From Microbacterium oleivorans (GTDB taxonomy: Bacteria > Actinomycetota > Actinomycetes > Actinomycetales > Microbacteriaceae), in the NCBI RefSeq assembly GCF_001691565.1, contig NZ_MAYO01000002.1, forward strand, positions 64,272-128,271: DNA of 64,000 nt. The letters run 5' to 3'. The notes below the pieces were generated by a model. The model saw only the letters and a program-made list of their open reading frames with translations, made no database searches and was not told the origin of the DNA. A program made the translations under genes and the position numbers. This document shows, piece after piece, positions 36,826 to 45,176 of the stretch (position 1 is its first letter; the number at the start of each line of letters is the position of its first letter).

Positions 36826-36898
36826 CCGCGAGACTGCACGCACGCCTCGAGACAGCGGTTCTTGACCGCAGTCTCGAGCTCCCCGCGCAGTCTCGCGG
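36826..36898. repeat. Nested inverted repeats between glyA and folD
   Basis: CCGCGAGACTGC (36826-36837) pairs perfectly with GCAGTCTCGCGG (36887-36898). Inside, CTCGAGAC-A-GCGGT (36846-36859) pairs with ACCGC-A-GTCTCGAG (36865-36878), apart from one A-A mismatch. The nonamer CGAGACWGC thus occurs four times, two per strand. The structure lies between a gene pair that should be co-transcribed, so it could be an attenuator, an RNA-processing site, a protein-binding array or a small repeat element. Confidence 0.65.
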
Positions 36899-36923
36899 GC
36901 GAGGGGCGACGACAGGAGGCATC

Positions 36924-37814
36924 ATGACCGCGGCGGTCCTCGACGGCAAGGCGGCCTCGGCCGCGATCAAGACCGAGCTCGCCGAGCGCGTCGCCGTGCT
37001 GAAGGAGCACGGCGTGACGCCCGGGATCGCCACCGTCCTCGTGGGGGCAGACCCGGCATCCCAGCTCTACGTCGGCATGAAGCACCGGCAGTCCGAGGCC
37101 ATCGGGATGAACTCGATCCAGCGCGAGCTCCCGGCCGACGCGACGCAGGAGCAGGTCGAAGCGCTGATCGACGAGCTCAACGCCGACCCGACGTGCCACG
37201 GGTACATCGTGCAGCTGCCGCTGCCGAAGCACCTCGACACCGACCGCATCCTCGAACGGATCGATCCCGAGAAGGATGCCGACGGCCTCCACCCGACGAA
37301 CCTCGGTCGCCTGGTGCTGAACGTCAACACCCCGATCACCTCGCCGCTGCCCTGCACGCCGCGCGGGGTCATCGAGCTGCTGGTGCGCAACGGCTACGAC
37401 CTGGCGGGCAAGCACGTCGTCGTCGTCGGCCGCGGCGTCACCATCGGCCGCTCGATCGGCCTGCTGCTCACTCGCCGCGAGTACAACGCGACCGTCACGC
37501 TCACCCACACCGGCACGACCGACCTCGGCGCGCACCTGCGCGAGGCCGACGTCATCGTCGCCGCGGCGGGTGTCAAGCACATCGTGACCGCCGAGCACGT
37601 GAAGCCGGGCGCTGCGGTGCTCGACGTCGGCGTGACCCGGGAGGACGACCCCGAGACCGGCAAGAGCCGCGTCTACGGCGACGTGCACCCGGACGTCTCA
37701 GGCGTCGCCGGTTGGGTGTCGCCCAACCCCGGCGGCGTCGGACCGATGACCGTCGCCCTGCTCATGACCAACGTGGTCGAGGTCGCCGAGCGCGCTGCGG
37801 GCCTGCGGGTCTGA
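36924..37814 (+). CDS. folD: Bifunctional methylenetetrahydrofolate dehydrogenase/cyclohydrolase
   Basis: The 296-residue protein converts 5,10-methylene- to 10-formyl-tetrahydrofolate with NADP. Features are [20 protein letters not shown] near residue 40, with the catalytic Tyr and Lys; [20 protein letters not shown] near 95; [13 protein letters not shown]; and the Rossmann motif [20 protein letters not shown] near 167. ACAGGAGG precedes the ATG. It follows glyA by 124 bases and should be controlled by the same ZTP riboswitch if transcription passes the intergenic hairpins. Confidence 0.97.
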   Translation: MTAAVLDGKAASAAIKTELAERVAVLKEHGVTPGIATVLVGADPASQLYVGMKHRQSEAIGMNSIQRELPADATQEQVEALIDELNADPTCHGYIVQLPLPKHLDTDRILERIDPEKDADGLHPTNLGRLVLNVNTPITSPLPCTPRGVIELLVRNGYDLAGKHVVVVGRGVTIGRSIGLLLTRREYNATVTLTHTGTTDLGAHLREADVIVAAAGVKHIVTAEHVKPGAAVLDVGVTREDDPETGKSRVYGDVHPDVSGVAGWVSPNPGGVGPMTVALLMTNVVEVAERAAGLRV

Positions 37815-37880
37815 GGCCTACAGCGACCGCGACCGTTCGCGGATGCAACAGATCGGTCGTGACACGCCGGTGAGATGCCG

Positions 37881-37909
37881 AGGGATGCCGGGTGTCGCCC
37901 GGCATCCCT
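37881..37909. terminator. Hairpin terminator between convergent folD and amino acid ABC genes
   Basis: AGGGATGCCGGG (37881-37892) pairs with CCCGGCATCCCT (37898-37909) around a five-base loop. It lies 67 bases after folD and 33 bases after the ABC ATPase stop on the other strand, so it may act in both directions. The arms again carry GGATGCC/GGCATCC. I see nothing else in this 127-base gap. Confidence 0.65.
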
Positions 37910-37941
37910 TGCATCCGTCGACGCCCCGGGCGCCGCGCGCG

Positions 37942-38676
37942 TCAGGCGGTGACGCGCGCGAGGAACGCCCGGGTCCGGGGCTCCTGCGGATGACGAAGCA
38001 CCGACGCGGACGGACCCTGCTCGACGATGGTGCCGGCGTCGAGGAACACGACGCGGTCGGCGACGTCGCGCGCGAAGGCCATCTCGTGCGTCGCCATGAG
38101 GATCGTCGCGCCCTCCGATGCCAGGTCGCGGACGAGCTCGAGGACCTCGCCGACGAGCTCCGGGTCGAGCGCCGAAGTGATCTCGTCGAGCAGCAGGACC
38201 TCGGGGTCGGTCGCGATCGCGCGGGCGATCGCGACGCGCTGCTGCTGACCGCCCGACAACCGGTCGGGGTGATCCTTCGCCTTGTCGGCGAGTCCTACTC
38301 GGGCCAGCAAATCGATCGCGCGTGCTTCGGCGTCGCGGCGCGGCATCCGGTGCACCACGCGAGAGGCGAGCGTGACGTTGTCGATGACCGAGAGGTGGGG
38401 GAACAGGTTGAAGCTCTGGAACACCGCACCCAGGCGTGCTCGCACGCGGTTGCCGTCGACGCGCGGGTCGGAGATGTCCTCGTCCCCGAGGAAGATCTGC
38501 CCGTCGTCGATGGGTTCGAGAAGCCCGAGGCACCGCAGCAGCGTCGACTTGCCAGACCCGCTCGCACCGATGAGCGCGACGACCTCGTGCGCGCCGAGCG
38601 CCACGTCGACGCCCTTCAGGACCTCGCGGTCTCCGAATGACTTGTGGATGCCGGTGGCCCGCAAGATGTCGCTCAC
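37942..38676 (-). CDS. Polar amino acid ABC transporter ATP-binding protein
   Basis: The 244-residue ATPase has Walker A IGASGSGKST near residue 36, Q-loop FQSFNLFPHLSV near 90, signature RLSGGQQQRVAIARA near 146 and Walker B VLLLDEITSALDPEL near 167, then the His switch in MATHEMAFA. The sequence is of the GlnQ/HisP type. The GTG start overlaps the permease stop (GTGA). It energises the importer encoded with the permease and binding protein upstream. Confidence 0.93.
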   Translation of the reverse strand: MSDILRATGIHKSFGDREVLKGVDVALGAHEVVALIGASGSGKSTLLRCLGLLEPIDDGQIFLGDEDISDPRVDGNRVRARLGAVFQSFNLFPHLSVIDNVTLASRVVHRMPRRDAEARAIDLLARVGLADKAKDHPDRLSGGQQQRVAIARAIATDPEVLLLDEITSALDPELVGEVLELVRDLASEGATILMATHEMAFARDVADRVVFLDAGTIVEQGPSASVLRHPQEPRTRAFLARVTA

Positions 38677-39518
38677 AGCACCGATCCTGACTGCTCGCGC
38701 TCGCGAAGCCGCGCCGTGTACCAGTCCGTCAGACGGATGGTGGGGATCGCGAGCAGGATGAAGAGGATGCCGGCCACGACGTACGGCGTGAAGTTGTACG
38801 TCGTCGCCACGACGCCCTTCGCTCGCGCGAGCGCGTCGAGGCTCGCGATGATCGAGATGAGCCCGACATCCTTCTGCATCGAGACGACGTCGTTCATGAG
38901 CGCCGGCGTCATCTTGCGGAGGGCTTGCGGCAGGACGACGCGGCGGAGCGTCTGCACGTGGTTCAGGCCGAGCGCGCGGGCGGCGAGGCGCTGGGACGGG
39001 TGCACCGAGTCGATGCCGGCGCGGATCACCTCGGCGACATAGGCCGAGTAGGTGAGGGTCACGGCCAGGACGCCGAGGAAAAGCTCGTCGATCCGCTCGC
39101 CGACGATCGTCGGCAGTCCGAACCCGACGAGATACAAGACGATGATGAACGGCAGCCCGCGGAAGAGGTCGGTGTACCCGGCCACCAGCATCCGGACCGG
39201 GAAGAAGACCGGGCCGCGGAGGGTGCGCAGCAGGGCGAGGACCAGGGCGACGCCGCCGACCGTGAAGATCGAGATGCCGAGCACCGTCAGGTTGAGGAGG
39301 AAGCCCTCCCACACCTTCGGCAGCGCCTCCACGGCGACGCCGGGGTCGAAGAACGCCTGCTGGACCTTCGCCCAGCCCTCCGTGTTGATGACGGTCGCCC
39401 AGACGATCACCGCGAAGGCGGCCGTCGAGAGGATCGCGATCAGCGCGGACCGTCGCTCGCGCCCACGCCGATAGGCGCGACGGTCGAGCTCGAGCGCGCT
39501 CGGGATGCGGGTACTCAC
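38673..39518 (-). CDS. Polar amino acid ABC transporter permease
   Basis: The 281-residue protein has a basic N-terminus, an N-terminal helix (ALIAILSTAAFAVIVWATVI) and the His/Glu/Gln-type permease domain. Family blocks are FLLNLTVLGISIFTVGGVAL near residue 72 and TDLFRGLPFIIVLYLVGFGL near 115. AARALGLNHVQTLRRVVLPQ, near residue 185, is the EAA loop that contacts the ATPase. It probably forms a homodimeric channel because no second permease is present. Confidence 0.92.
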   Translation of the reverse strand: MSTRIPSALELDRRAYRRGRERRSALIAILSTAAFAVIVWATVINTEGWAKVQQAFFDPGVAVEALPKVWEGFLLNLTVLGISIFTVGGVALVLALLRTLRGPVFFPVRMLVAGYTDLFRGLPFIIVLYLVGFGLPTIVGERIDELFLGVLAVTLTYSAYVAEVIRAGIDSVHPSQRLAARALGLNHVQTLRRVVLPQALRKMTPALMNDVVSMQKDVGLISIIASLDALARAKGVVATTYNFTPYVVAGILFILLAIPTIRLTDWYTARLREREQSGSVL

Positions 39519-39566
39519 GGATCGACGCTAGCGCGTCCTCACGGGCGCTTCGTCACTGGTGCTTCG

Positions 39567-40427
39567 TCACTGGAGCTTCGTCACGCCCTCGGTGAGTCCC
39601 GAGAGCCATTCCTTCTCGAGTTTCGCGAGAGTGCCGTCCTTGCGGAGGGCGTCGACGGCGGCGCTGACCGCGGGGGTCAACCGCGAGTCCTTGGCGAGGA
39701 GCAGGCCCCACTGGTCCTCGACGCCCACCTTCGGGAGTTCGCCGACGATGAAGGAGTCGGTGATGTAATCGGTGACCGCGACGTAGGCGGTCGGGGTGTC
39801 GAGGACGACGGCATCCACCTGTCCGGCGCTGAGGGCCGCGGTGGCGTCCTCGTTCGAGTTGTAGAGCTTCGGGGTGAGGTCGAGGTCGAGAGCGTCGAGC
39901 GTGAGGGCGCTCGTGGAGTTCGCCATGGCGCCGATGGTGATGTCCTGGAGACCGGCGAGATCCTTCACGCCTTCGGCCTTGCCGCCCTTGAGAGCGATGA
40001 TCGACTGGCTCGCGGAATAGTAGGGCGACGAGAAGTCGACGCCCTTCTTGCGGTCGTCGGTGATCGTGTACTGCTGGATGTTGACGTCGAAGCTCTTCGG
40101 GCCGGGTGCGATCGCGGCCTCGAAGCTCGTGCGGACCCATTCGACGTCGTCTTTCGCGAAGCCGAGCTCCTCGGCGACGGCGTAGGCGACGGCGGACTCG
40201 AAGCCCTTGCCCGACTCCGGCTCGTCGTCGTACACGTAGGGCTCGTAGGCGGTCTCGCCGGTGGCGATCGTGAACTTCCCGGGGGTGACGTAGTCGTCGG
40301 CCGACGGCGTCGCGCCCGCAGACGAGTCGGAGCCCGGTGCCGCGTTCGAGGCGCAGCCGCCGAGGAGGAGCGCGAGAGTTGCGGCGGAGGCGACGAGCGC
40401 GGTGCGCAGGGCGGGACGACGGGACAT
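39567..40427 (-). CDS. Polar amino acid ABC transporter solute-binding lipoprotein
   Basis: The 286-residue protein has a lipoprotein signal (LRTALVASAATLALLLGG then CASNAA, lipobox LGGC near residue 24) followed by a family 3 solute-binding domain. Typical pieces are FTIATGETAYEPYVYDDEP near residue 53, GKGFESAVAYAVAEELGF and KKGVDFSSPYYSASQSII near 118. ATG at 40427 is chosen because GGAGG lies 8 bases upstream and the signal peptide starts there. The ligand is unknown; a polar amino acid or amino-acid-like compound is expected. Confidence 0.9.
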   Translation of the reverse strand: MSRRPALRTALVASAATLALLLGGCASNAAPGSDSSAGATPSADDYVTPGKFTIATGETAYEPYVYDDEPESGKGFESAVAYAVAEELGFAKDDVEWVRTSFEAAIAPGPKSFDVNIQQYTITDDRKKGVDFSSPYYSASQSIIALKGGKAEGVKDLAGLQDITIGAMANSTSALTLDALDLDLTPKLYNSNEDATAALSAGQVDAVVLDTPTAYVAVTDYITDSFIVGELPKVGVEDQWGLLLAKDSRLTPAVSAAVDALRKDGTLAKLEKEWLSGLTEGVTKLQ

Positions 40428-40591
40428 GAGGGCCTCCGGGGTGCCGAGGGTGCTCGGATGAGGGGGTCGGGTGGGCACCGCGCGTTTCGCGGAGAGCCGG
40501 AGATCATTCTCGCGCGCAGACGGATGCCGCGGGTCCCGCCGGGTCGCTTTGTTACACGCCCGTCATCCCGAGCGGTTGAGAGGATGGGGGC

Positions 40592-41395
40592 ATGATCCCC
40601 GCGCGCACGCTCCTGGTCGGTTCCGGACGCATCGGATCGCGCGTGGCGGACGAGCTGCACCGCGCGGGCGGCGAGGTCGTGACGCTCCGGCGCTCGGCGG
40701 CAACCGAGTCGGAGGGCTGGCGGCACATCGCCGCGGATCTGTCTCGGCCGCTCGAGGATGCGCTACCCGCGGTCGACGCGGTGGTCGTGACGCTGCCGCC
40801 GGGGGAGGAGCAGGACTTCCTCGCCTCTGCGGTGGGTCGCATCGCCGAGGCGCTGCCGGCGACGCCGAGTCGGACGGTGTGGGTGTCGTCGACGCGGGTG
40901 TTCGAGGGGTACGGCGACGAGCGTCCGCTCGACGAGGACGATGAGCCGCGGCCCCGCAGCGCGCGCGCGCAGCAGCTCGTCGACGGGGAGGAGCGCGCCG
41001 CCGAACTGCTGGGGGCGACCATCCTGCGGCCGGCGGGGATCTACGGCCCGGGCCGCGACCGGCTCATCCGGCAGGTGCTGGCGGGGGCGCCCGTCGACCA
41101 CGATCGCCGGACCAATCGCATCCACGAGACGGACGTCGTCCGCACGATCCTGACCATGCTGCGCGCGGAGGAGGTGCCCGCCGTGCTGCACGCCGTCGAC
41201 CGGCGTCCCGCGACGCTCGGGGAGGTGGTCACATTCCTCGCCGACCGCCTCGGCGTCCCGGTGCCGCCGCGCGGCGAGCCCGCCGAGCGACGCGGGACCG
41301 TCCTCGACGGAACGCGCCTCGGCGAGGTGCTCGAAGACCTCGCGTACCCGACCTTCGAGGACGGCTACGGCGAGATGCTCGCGCAGCGCACCTGA
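40592..41395 (+). CDS. NAD(P)-dependent epimerase/dehydratase-family protein (YeeZ-like)
   Basis: The 267-residue protein has a Rossmann start with GSGRIGSRVADEL near residue 10, the substrate strand VDAVVVTLPPGEE, WVSSTRVFEGYGDERPLDE near residue 97 and ILRPAGIYGPGRDRLIRQVL near 143. The usual YxxxK is altered around ARAQQLVDGE. This places it among atypical short-chain reductases like YeeZ, whose reactions are unknown. A stand-alone gene, transcribed away from the amino acid transporter. Confidence 0.78.
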   Translation: MIPARTLLVGSGRIGSRVADELHRAGGEVVTLRRSAATESEGWRHIAADLSRPLEDALPAVDAVVVTLPPGEEQDFLASAVGRIAEALPATPSRTVWVSSTRVFEGYGDERPLDEDDEPRPRSARAQQLVDGEERAAELLGATILRPAGIYGPGRDRLIRQVLAGAPVDHDRRTNRIHETDVVRTILTMLRAEEVPAVLHAVDRRPATLGEVVTFLADRLGVPVPPRGEPAERRGTVLDGTRLGEVLEDLAYPTFEDGYGEMLAQRT

Positions 41396-41447
41396 GCTCT
41401 GCGTCACCGCCCTGGCGCATGTCGGCGGCCGGCGGGAGGATGCGGAC

Positions 41448-42416
41448 ATGACGCGCACGCAGGAGATCCTCGACTGGCTGCTGGACTCGGACCCGTCGCT
41501 TCGGTGGCAGGTGGAGCGAGATCTGCTCGGAGTGCCGCCCTCCCGGTGGGAAGCCACCCGAGCACGTGTGGCCACCGAGGGGAACGGGGCGGCGCTCCTC
41601 GCGCAACAGGGGGAGGACGGGCAGTGGGAGGGCGGGGCGTACTTCCCCGCGGGGTTCTTCGGCAGTCCGGAGTCCGAGATGCCCGGGCAGCCGTGGACGG
41701 CCACCACCTGGACGCTCAAGGATCTGCGCGAGTGGGGAGTCCCGGCATCCGTCCTCGGGGACACCGCGGCGAAGCTCGACCGCAACAGTCGGTGGGAATA
41801 CGACGACCTGCCGTACTGGGGTGGGGAGGTCGACGTCTGCATCAACGCGTTCACGCTCGGGACGGGTGCCTGGCTCGGGGCGGACGTCTCCGCGCTCGCC
41901 GCATGGTTCCCCGAGCACCAGCTCGCCGACGGCGGGTGGAACTGCGAGGCGGAGGAGGGCGACTCTGTGCGCGGCTCGTTCCACTCGACACTGAATGCCG
42001 TCCGAGGAATGCTCGCCCACGAGCAGTTCACCGGCGACACGTCGCTGCGGGCCAGCAGGAACCGCGGCGAGGAGTACCTCCTCGAGCGGCGACTGGCGTT
42101 CCGGTTATCGACGGGCGAGCTCGTCGGCGCCTTCGTCACGGATTTCGTGTATCCCAACCGGCACCGCTACAGCGCGCTCGCGGCGCTCGACCACTTCCGC
42201 GAGGCGTCGCTGCACGAGGGTTCCGCTCCCGACCCGCGATTGGCGGATGCCATCGAGATGGTGCTCGCGGCGCGGCATCCCGACGGCACCTGGCACCTGG
42301 GCCGGACGCTCGAAGGGCGACGCTGGTTCGACATCGATGCTCCCGAGGGTCAACCGTCGCGGTGGCTCACGTTCCTCGCGCTGCGCGTCCTGCAGTGGTG
42401 GGATGCCGCCCGCTGA
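41448..42416 (+). CDS. Squalene cyclase/prenyltransferase-like alpha-toroid protein
   Basis: The 322-residue protein contains repeats of the alpha-alpha toroid type: LLAQQGEDGQWEGGAY near residue 50, QLADGGWNCEAEEGDSVRGS near 157, and ARHPDGTWHLGRTLEGRRW near 275. These are QW-like motifs. It is too short for a full squalene-hopene cyclase (about 600 residues) and lacks a DXDD motif, so cyclase activity is doubtful. Such stand-alone toroid proteins are common in actinobacteria without known function. The stop lies 15 bases from the convergent hpaI stop. Confidence 0.7.
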   Translation: MTRTQEILDWLLDSDPSLRWQVERDLLGVPPSRWEATRARVATEGNGAALLAQQGEDGQWEGGAYFPAGFFGSPESEMPGQPWTATTWTLKDLREWGVPASVLGDTAAKLDRNSRWEYDDLPYWGGEVDVCINAFTLGTGAWLGADVSALAAWFPEHQLADGGWNCEAEEGDSVRGSFHSTLNAVRGMLAHEQFTGDTSLRASRNRGEEYLLERRLAFRLSTGELVGAFVTDFVYPNRHRYSALAALDHFREASLHEGSAPDPRLADAIEMVLAARHPDGTWHLGRTLEGRRWFDIDAPEGQPSRWLTFLALRVLQWWDAAR

Positions 42417-42431
42417 CGAACGCGCGGACGT

Positions 42432-43214
42432 TCAGCCGCCGGCGCGACCCCACCGGGTCGCGAGCGCCTCGGACCCCCGCGCGAGCAGGGTGACGTCGGC
42501 GCCGACCAGAACGAACGACGCGCCCTCGTCGAGGTAGCGCTGCGCGGCATCCGGGTCGAATGCGTTGACGCCTACGGGCTTTCCCGCTGCACAAACGGCG
42601 CTGAACGCATCGAGGACGGCGGCGACGACGTCCGGATGCGTCTGAGCGCCGAGTAGCCCCATCGATGCCGCCAGGTCGCTCGGCCCGACGAAGACCCCGT
42701 CCACGCCGTCGACCGCGGCGATCTCGGCGGCGTTCCGGACGCCCTCGGCCGTCTCGACCTGGACGAACAGCGACACGTGCCGGTCGGCGTCGGCGAGGTA
42801 GTCCTCGACGCGGTTCCAGCGGGCGGAGCGCGCGAGCGCGGACCCTACGCCGCGCCGGCCGTGCGGGGGATACCGCACCGCGGCGACGAGCTCCGCCGCC
42901 TGCTCGGCCGTGTCGACCATCGGGACGAGGATGTTCTGCGCGCCGAGGTCGAGCACCTGCTTGATGGCCACGACGTCGCCGATCGGCACGCGCACCACCG
43001 CCGTCACGGGGGCGGCCGCGACCGCCTGCAGCTGCGCGAGCACCGACTCGAGTCCGTTCGGGGAGTGCTCCATGTCGATGAGCAGCCAGTCGAGCCCCGA
43101 GCCCGCGCAGATCTCGGCGACGAGCGGCGACCCGGAGCACACCCACATGCCCGTGAGGGGACGGTCGGCATCCGTCAGCGCCTCGCGGAACGTCGGGTTC
43201 AGATGAAACGGCAT
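42432..43214 (-). CDS. hpaI: 4-hydroxy-2-oxoheptanedioate aldolase (HpcH/HpaI family)
   Basis: The 260-residue class II aldolase has GMWVCSGSPLVAEI near residue 20, LIDMEHSPNG near 45 and the metal site FVQVETAEGVRNAAEIAAVD near 147, followed by FVGPSDLAASMGL. It cleaves the hydrated ring-cleavage product to pyruvate and succinic semialdehyde, the last step of homoprotocatechuate breakdown. ATG at 43214 has GGGAG 8 bases upstream and overlaps the hpaH stop by 16 bases. Last gene of the minus-strand hpa operon. Confidence 0.9.
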   Translation of the reverse strand: MPFHLNPTFREALTDADRPLTGMWVCSGSPLVAEICAGSGLDWLLIDMEHSPNGLESVLAQLQAVAAAPVTAVVRVPIGDVVAIKQVLDLGAQNILVPMVDTAEQAAELVAAVRYPPHGRRGVGSALARSARWNRVEDYLADADRHVSLFVQVETAEGVRNAAEIAAVDGVDGVFVGPSDLAASMGLLGAQTHPDVVAAVLDAFSAVCAAGKPVGVNAFDPDAAQRYLDEGASFVLVGADVTLLARGSEALATRWGRAGG

Positions 43215-43984
43215 TCGATGACTCCCATCGGCCCATAGTCGCAGCGCACCTCGTCGCCCCGCGACACCCACATCGGGCGCGTGAACGAGCCCGCGAGGAT
43301 GATCTCGCCCGCCTCGAGTCGCGCACCGTGCTGGTGGATCTTGTTCGCGAGCCAGGCGACGCCCGTCGCAGGGTGTCCGAGGACGCCCTGAGCGACGCCG
43401 GTCTCCTCGATCTCGCCGTTCCGCGACAGCACGCCCGGCACCCAGCGCAGGTCGATCTCATCGGGGCGGCGGTGCTCGGTGCCGAGGACCATCGCCCCGT
43501 ACGCGGCGTTGTCGCTGATCGTGTCGACGATCGTTCGCCCCTCGAGTTCTATGTGCGAGTTCAGCACCTCGAGCGCGGGCACGGCGTAGTCGATCGCGGC
43601 GAGGGCGTCGTCGAGCGTGCAGTCGGGGCCTTCGAGGGGTCGCGCGAGGACGAACGCGAGCTCGACCTCGATCCGGACGTTCGAGAAGTGATCGACGGGG
43701 ATGCCGTCGCCCGAACGGTAGACGGTGTCGTCGAACATGACGCCGTAGTCGGGCTCCGTGATCCCGGTCGCCTGCTGCATCGCCTTCGACGTGAGGCCGA
43801 TCTTCCGGCCGACCAGGCATCGTCCCGAGGCAATCATGCGATCGCGCCATACGCCCTGGATCGCGTACGAGTCCTCGACTGTCGCCTGCGGGTAGCGCGC
43901 CGTGATCCTCGGGATGACGCCGTGCGTGCGGTCGGCCTCGGCGAGCTCGTCCGCGATGCGCGAGACGTCCTCGGCGGAGAGCAT
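43199..43984 (-). CDS. hpaH: 2-oxo-hepta-4-ene-1,7-dioate hydratase
   Basis: The 261-residue protein is of the HpaH/MhpD-type hydratase family (FAH-like fold). Typical segments are [18 protein letters not shown] near residue 62, [38 protein letters not shown] near 97 (metal-site Glu residues) and [17 protein letters not shown] near the C-terminus. It adds water to the dienoate before aldol cleavage by HpaI. The ATG overlaps the hpaD stop (ATGA). Confidence 0.9.
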   Translation of the reverse strand: MLSAEDVSRIADELAEADRTHGVIPRITARYPQATVEDSYAIQGVWRDRMIASGRCLVGRKIGLTSKAMQQATGITEPDYGVMFDDTVYRSGDGIPVDHFSNVRIEVELAFVLARPLEGPDCTLDDALAAIDYAVPALEVLNSHIELEGRTIVDTISDNAAYGAMVLGTEHRRPDEIDLRWVPGVLSRNGEIEETGVAQGVLGHPATGVAWLANKIHQHGARLEAGEIILAGSFTRPMWVSRGDEVRCDYGPMGVIECRFI

Positions 43985-45147
43985 CAGAGCTGGTTCCCCA
44001 GCTTGTACTCGCCCTGCTTCCACGACGGCATCGCCTCGTCGTCACCCTCGCGCGTGTACGAGAAGCCGTCGGCGCCGATCGTCACGGCCATCTCGCTCCG
44101 GTGCTCACGGGTGCGGACCGGCTGCGGGTTGCCGTCGAGGTCGAGCACGAGCGAGGCCTCGGTGTACCAGGACGGCACGACCGGGTTGCCCCAGAAGTCC
44201 CGGCGCTGGTTGTCGTGCACGTCCCACGTGATGACCGGGTTGTCGGGGTCACCGGTGTAGTAGTCCTGCGTGTAGATCTCCACCCGGTGGCCGTCGGGGT
44301 CGCGCAGGTACAGGTAGAAGGCGTTCGAGACGCCGTGCCGGCCCGGTCCCCGCTCGATCGCGTCGGAGCGTCGCAGCGCGCCGAGCTTGTCGCAGATCGC
44401 GAGGATGTTGTGCTTCTCGTGCGTGGCGAAGGCGACGTGGTGCATGCGAGGCCCGTCGCCGCCCGTCGCGGCGGTGTCGTGCACGGTGGGCTTCCGCCGC
44501 ATCCACGCCGCGTACACCGTGCCGTCCTCGTCCTGGATGTCCTCGGTCACCCGGAACCCCAGGTCCTGGTAGTGACGGACGGCGCGCGGCACGTCGGGCG
44601 TCACCTGGTTGAAGTGGTCGAGGCGGACGAGCTCGCCCGGGATCTGCAGGTCGTAGCGCCACGACAGCCGCTCGACGTGCTCGCTCTGGTGGAAGAACTC
44701 GTACGGGAACCCGAGGGGGTCCTCGACGCGCACCGAGTCGCCGATGCCCTTCGTGAACCCCTCGGGGCGGCGCTCGACGCGGCATCCGATCTCGCTGTAG
44801 AAGGCGACCGCCCGGTCGAGGTCCTCGGGCGTGCGGACGCGGTACGAGAACGCGGCGACGGCGGCGACGGGCCCAGTCCGCAGCACGAGGTTGTGGTGGA
44901 TGAACTCCTCCGTCGAACGGAGGTAGATCACGTCGTCGTCCTCCTCGGTGACGTGGAGCCCCAGGATGTCGACGTAGAACTGGCGGGATGCCGCGAGGTC
45001 GGTGACCACGAGGTCCATGTACGCGCAGCGCAGGATGTCGGGGGCGGGGGAGGTCGGCGTCCGCACCGGGTCGTCGGTGCGGATGGGGGCTTCTTGCGAG
45101 ACGAAGAACCCGGAGGAGGTCTTGGTCATGCCGTCGCGGTGGCTCAT
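43984..45147 (-). CDS. hpaD: 3,4-dihydroxyphenylacetate (homoprotocatechuate) 2,3-dioxygenase
   Basis: The 387-residue extradiol dioxygenase belongs to the two-domain vicinal-oxygen-chelate type known from Brevibacterium HPCD and Arthrobacter MndD, rather than the E. coli LigB type. The metal ligands are visible: His in LVRLDHFNQVTPD near residue 178, His in RMHHVAFATHEKHN near 237 and Glu in GHRVEIYTQDYYTGDPDNP near 290. It opens the ring of homoprotocatechuate with Fe(II) or Mn(II). ATG at 45147 has AAGGA upstream; an internal ATG at 45129 is possible. It lies between hpaE and hpaH. Confidence 0.93.
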   Translation of the reverse strand: MSHRDGMTKTSSGFFVSQEAPIRTDDPVRTPTSPAPDILRCAYMDLVVTDLAASRQFYVDILGLHVTEEDDDVIYLRSTEEFIHHNLVLRTGPVAAVAAFSYRVRTPEDLDRAVAFYSEIGCRVERRPEGFTKGIGDSVRVEDPLGFPYEFFHQSEHVERLSWRYDLQIPGELVRLDHFNQVTPDVPRAVRHYQDLGFRVTEDIQDEDGTVYAAWMRRKPTVHDTAATGGDGPRMHHVAFATHEKHNILAICDKLGALRRSDAIERGPGRHGVSNAFYLYLRDPDGHRVEIYTQDYYTGDPDNPVITWDVHDNQRRDFWGNPVVPSWYTEASLVLDLDGNPQPVRTREHRSEMAVTIGADGFSYTREGDDEAMPSWKQGEYKLGNQL

Positions 45148-45176
45148 GTCAGCGTCCTTGCTGGTCGTGGGCGGAG

